In this document: positions 62,011 to 64,000 of the stretch, one piece after another
Numbering within the stretch: the stretch's first letter is position 1
Layout of the letters: the number at the start of each line of letters is the position of its first letter
Source: Mesorhizobium sp. B2-4-3
Lineage (GTDB): Bacteria > Pseudomonadota > Alphaproteobacteria > Rhizobiales > Rhizobiaceae
Direction: 5' to 3'
DNA length: 64,000 nucleotides
Assembly (NCBI RefSeq): GCF_006442815.1
Contig: NZ_VFVL01000026.1
Span: forward strand, 27,852 to 91,851
Notes under the pieces: model-generated
Seen by the model: only the letters and a program-made list of their open reading frames with translations
Database searches by the model: none
What the model was told of the DNA's origin: nothing
Made by a program: the position numbers and the translations under genes

Positions 62011-62049
62011 AGAGCGGTTCCGCGATTCTGTGAAACGCTGAACCGCTCT
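62011..62049. repeat. Palindromic repeat (AGAGCGGTT type)
   Basis: Arms AGAGCGGTT and AACCGCTCT. The right arm runs into the stop codon of the following minus-strand gene. Confidence 0.78.
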
Positions 62050-62335
62050 AGGAAAGCTGCTGTGCGAGTTGTTCGACCGGCTGCACCTTGCCGGCCTGCG
62101 TCAGTCGCGCCATGACCGCGGTCATCTGATTGTAGAGATCGACGAAACCCGCCGGTGGCATCGATAGCTGCCCGACAACGACGCGATTGACGTTCGCGCG
62201 CTCCGCGGCATCGATGCGATCCGAATAGAGGGTAAGCCGCAGCACATCCTGGCGAAAGCTAATGGCAAGGGCGCCATCGCAAAAAATCTCCGGCGCATCG
62301 GGCCGATCGATGATCTTCTCAACGCGCTGGTTCAT
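62048..62335 (-). CDS. Small hypothetical protein (DUF3467-like)
   Basis: A 95-residue protein of unknown function with an all-beta core (IFCDGALAISFRQDVLRLTLYSDRI, ANVNRVVVGQLSMPPAGFVDLYNQM) and a helical end (AVMARLTQAGKVQPVEQLAQQL). The pattern recalls DUF3467 and DUF3467-like small proteins, but I am not certain. It follows the surface-protein gene on the same strand, 130 bp downstream of its stop, past a strong hairpin. Confidence 0.7.
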   Translation of the reverse strand: MNQRVEKIIDRPDAPEIFCDGALAISFRQDVLRLTLYSDRIDAAERANVNRVVVGQLSMPPAGFVDLYNQMTAVMARLTQAGKVQPVEQLAQQLS

Positions 62336-62403
62336 ATCGGCCCTCTTCGCCTTTTCTTGAATTTGATCGCGCGCGATTGGTATCGGACGCCTCCGGCGCG
62401 AGG

Positions 62404-62434
62404 GATCGAGGGCGAGATTAGTTCGCCCTCGATC
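62404..62434 (-). terminator. Strong hairpin after the surface-protein gene
   Basis: GATCGAGGGCGA and TCGCCCTCGATC form a perfect 12-bp stem with a 7-base loop. There is no T-tract on the minus strand, so it may end transcription with Rho or protect the mRNA end. Confidence 0.6.
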
Positions 62435-62465
62435 GGTGTTCGCATGAGATCAGCGCATGGCTTCA

Positions 62466-64000
62466 TCAAACGTGGAGCTGCAGGTAGCTGCCCGAATAAT
62501 TCAGCACAGACGAGAGAATGCCAAAGTGATCGCCCTCGTCCTGGGTGGTGAAAACATGCGACTGGTTCAACGACATCATCATGTTGTTGCCGGTGGCGCC
62601 GTCGGTCGTGGCGTTCATGTCGGCAAAGATCTGGGCGCCGGACGGCACGCCGTTGACGGTGTTCTGCCAGGCGGCGCTGCTTGCCTTGATCGTCTTGGTG
62701 AAGCCGTCCTTGCCCGGTTCCGTGGCATTGTTGTAGTTGAGGATATAAGGGTCGGCATCGGTTATCTGGCCGTCTCCGTTGAAGTCGGTATGCGTCACAC
62801 CGCCATTTGCGATCAGCCAGTCGGTGATGTTGGCATTCATGCCTGCCGGCGCGCTGAAGTTCGGGACGCCGGCCTCATTGAGCAGCGTGGTAATCGCATA
62901 GCGGACGAAATCGCCGAGCTTGTCGCCGCCCGTACCGTTGGCGCCGCCGACGATCTCGCGCGCATCGTCCCACTCGATGACCAGGGACTTGCCGCTGGCA
63001 TCGGTGAACACCAGATCCTTGTGGTGGTCGCCGTCGACATCGAGATTCCCGGGTAGACTGTTGGCGATGTCCGGCGCCGAGATCGTGCCGGCGGCAGCGA
63101 GCTTGGAAGCGAGGGAGACACCCTTGCCATCCACGCCGCCATTGCTGTTGTCCGAACCGAAGCCGGGGAGCGGAGCATCCCACACATATTCATGATTGTA
63201 CCAGAAGCCCGGGGTGAGCCCGAGAGCGCCGAGCTCGTGATTGCCGAAGGTCAGGGCGTTGCCGACGTTGACTTCGGTGTGGGTGCCGAGCGGCCCCTCC
63301 TGCCCACTGACCGCGACAAGTTCCTGTCCACTCAGCACGGTTACTGTCGTGGTGGCGTCGCCGCTCCCATTGCCGTCATGATCGACGGTCGCTGCCCAGG
63401 TCTTTCCGTCCGTGAACAGTTCGCTGACGGTGTAGGTACCCGGGCGAAGATTCTCGAACGAGAAATGGCCGTCTTTGTCGGTCACAGTGGTAAGGGTATC
63501 GATCGTGCCGTTGCCGTCCACGTCGCCCTGCAACTGGATGGTGATGCCCTGCATCGGGGTATCGCTTCCATCGTATTTGCCATTGGCATCCATGTCCTCG
63601 AATTTGAAGCCGTGGATCGAGCCGAGCTGCGTGTTGACGAAGTCGTTGCCGGTGGTGTCGTTCTCGCCCGAAGTCAGCGTCTCGGCACTCGAGCCGGAGA
63701 CCTGGAACCAGCCGCTCTGCATGGTCTCGTCGGTGGTGTAGAGGCCGGGCTTGAGGTCGGAGAACGTGTAATGGCCGCTGGCGTCCGTCGTCGTCGTCAA
63801 GGTGACGTCGACCATGCCGTCGCCATTGGTGTCGCCATGCAGCGTGATCTGCCAGCCGGCAAGCGCCGTGCGGTCGTTCGTCGTCGAGGCCAGACCGTCG
63901 GCGTCCTGCCACTTGGTGCCCGAGATCGAGCCGAGCTGCGTGTTGACGAAGTCGTTGCCGGTGGTGTCGTTCTCGCCCGAAGTCAGCGTCTCGGCACTCG
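62466..64000 (-). CDS. SdrD B-like repeat surface protein, partial
   Basis: At least 511 residues of the C-terminal part of a large acidic protein; the start lies beyond the window. It consists of SdrD B-like (carboxypeptidase-regulatory-like) repeats of about 100 residues (DASGHYTFSDLKPGLYTT; KDGHFSFENLRPGTYTV). Calcium-binding D-x-N/D-x-DG loops occur throughout (DTNGDGMVD, DMDANGKYDGSD, DVDGNGTID, DFNGDGQITDADPY, the last dockerin-like). The C-terminal ~300 residues (GLTPGFWYNHEYVWD, LVIEWDDARE) form a separate unit. No LPXTG or obvious transmembrane end was seen, so type I or another secretion route is likely. Confidence 0.88.
   Translation of the reverse strand, partial: SAETLTSGENDTTGNDFVNTQLGSISGTKWQDADGLASTTNDRTALAGWQITLHGDTNGDGMVDVTLTTTTDASGHYTFSDLKPGLYTTDETMQSGWFQVSGSSAETLTSGENDTTGNDFVNTQLGSIHGFKFEDMDANGKYDGSDTPMQGITIQLQGDVDGNGTIDTLTTVTDKDGHFSFENLRPGTYTVSELFTDGKTWAATVDHDGNGSGDATTTVTVLSGQELVAVSGQEGPLGTHTEVNVGNALTFGNHELGALGLTPGFWYNHEYVWDAPLPGFGSDNSNGGVDGKGVSLASKLAAAGTISAPDIANSLPGNLDVDGDHHKDLVFTDASGKSLVIEWDDAREIVGGANGTGGDKLGDFVRYAITTLLNEAGVPNFSAPAGMNANITDWLIANGGVTHTDFNGDGQITDADPYILNYNNATEPGKDGFTKTIKASSAAWQNTVNGVPSGAQIFADMNATTDGATGNNMMMSLNQSHVFTTQDEGDHFGILSSVLNYSGSYLQLHV
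63615..64000. repeat. 309-bp tandem repeat within the surface-protein gene
   Basis: The 77 bases 63615-63691 are identical to 63924-64000, giving a period of 309 bp (103 codons). Identity over this stretch means a recent duplication or ongoing homogenisation. The array continues past the window end. Confidence 0.9.

Noticed and set aside
63615..64000. Possible CRISPR-like repeats
   Set aside because: The repeats are coding, 309 bp apart and part of a protein repeat, with no short spacer structure.

Overview
The window is about 64 kb of GC-rich chromosomal DNA whose gene content points to an alphaproteobacterium of the order Rhizobiales, most likely Mesorhizobium or a close relative (inferred from content, not from a marker search). 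Supporting signs are the pmbA / inositol-phosphatase-like / DUF4170 / DUF374 / waaA / lpxK block, DUF2093, a MutL with the endonuclease motif, GcvA-type LysR regulators, DUF1194, and many intergenic palindromic repeats of the kind common in rhizobia. No rRNA, tRNA, CRISPR array or transposase was seen.

Layout. 1-2983: a cut-off Tat-exported peptide-type solute-binding protein, an MttB-family methyltransferase and a divergent LysR regulator. 3261-10865: mutL, a periplasmic protein, an EamA exporter with divergent LysR regulator, small genes, a glycosyltransferase and a UDP-glucuronate decarboxylase. 10949-18558: lipid A/Kdo genes (lpxK, waaA, DUF374 acyltransferase), DUF4170, a CysQ-like phosphatase, pmbA, then the divergent pair epmA/efp. 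18745-36247: mixed accessory genes, including a winged-helix/TPR regulator, two DUF899 proteins, an ArsR-rhodanese/persulfide-dioxygenase-like/MFS sulfur module, an acyltransferase, an alcohol dehydrogenase flanked by 27-bp direct repeats, a lipoprotein aminopeptidase, an AraC/SDR pair, and a cardiolipin synthase with an EEP hydrolase. 36411-40438: a BTAD/TPR regulator divergent from an exporter and a DUF1194 protein. 40514-46991: a LacI-controlled sugar ABC importer with a GH127 beta-L-arabinofuranosidase-like enzyme.

47246-52078 is an island of visibly lower GC. It holds a four-gene unit: a DUF4297/Cap4-like nuclease candidate fused to a long C-terminal region, a three-component-ABC middle component, a DUF3732 SMC/RecF-like ATPase, and a PIN-domain protein. 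This is the best candidate for a biological-conflict (anti-phage) system here. It ends beside an Hpt-domain reading frame that has lost any canonical start codon.

52654-60348 is a tightly coupled polysaccharide module (response regulator, TPR/YaiO barrel, HEAT-repeat membrane protein, processive GT2) next to a hybrid histidine kinase and a second response regulator, suggesting phosphorelay control of an exopolysaccharide. 60584-64000 holds a double-barrel outer-membrane protein and the C-terminal part of a large repeat-rich SdrD-like surface protein that runs off the end of the window.
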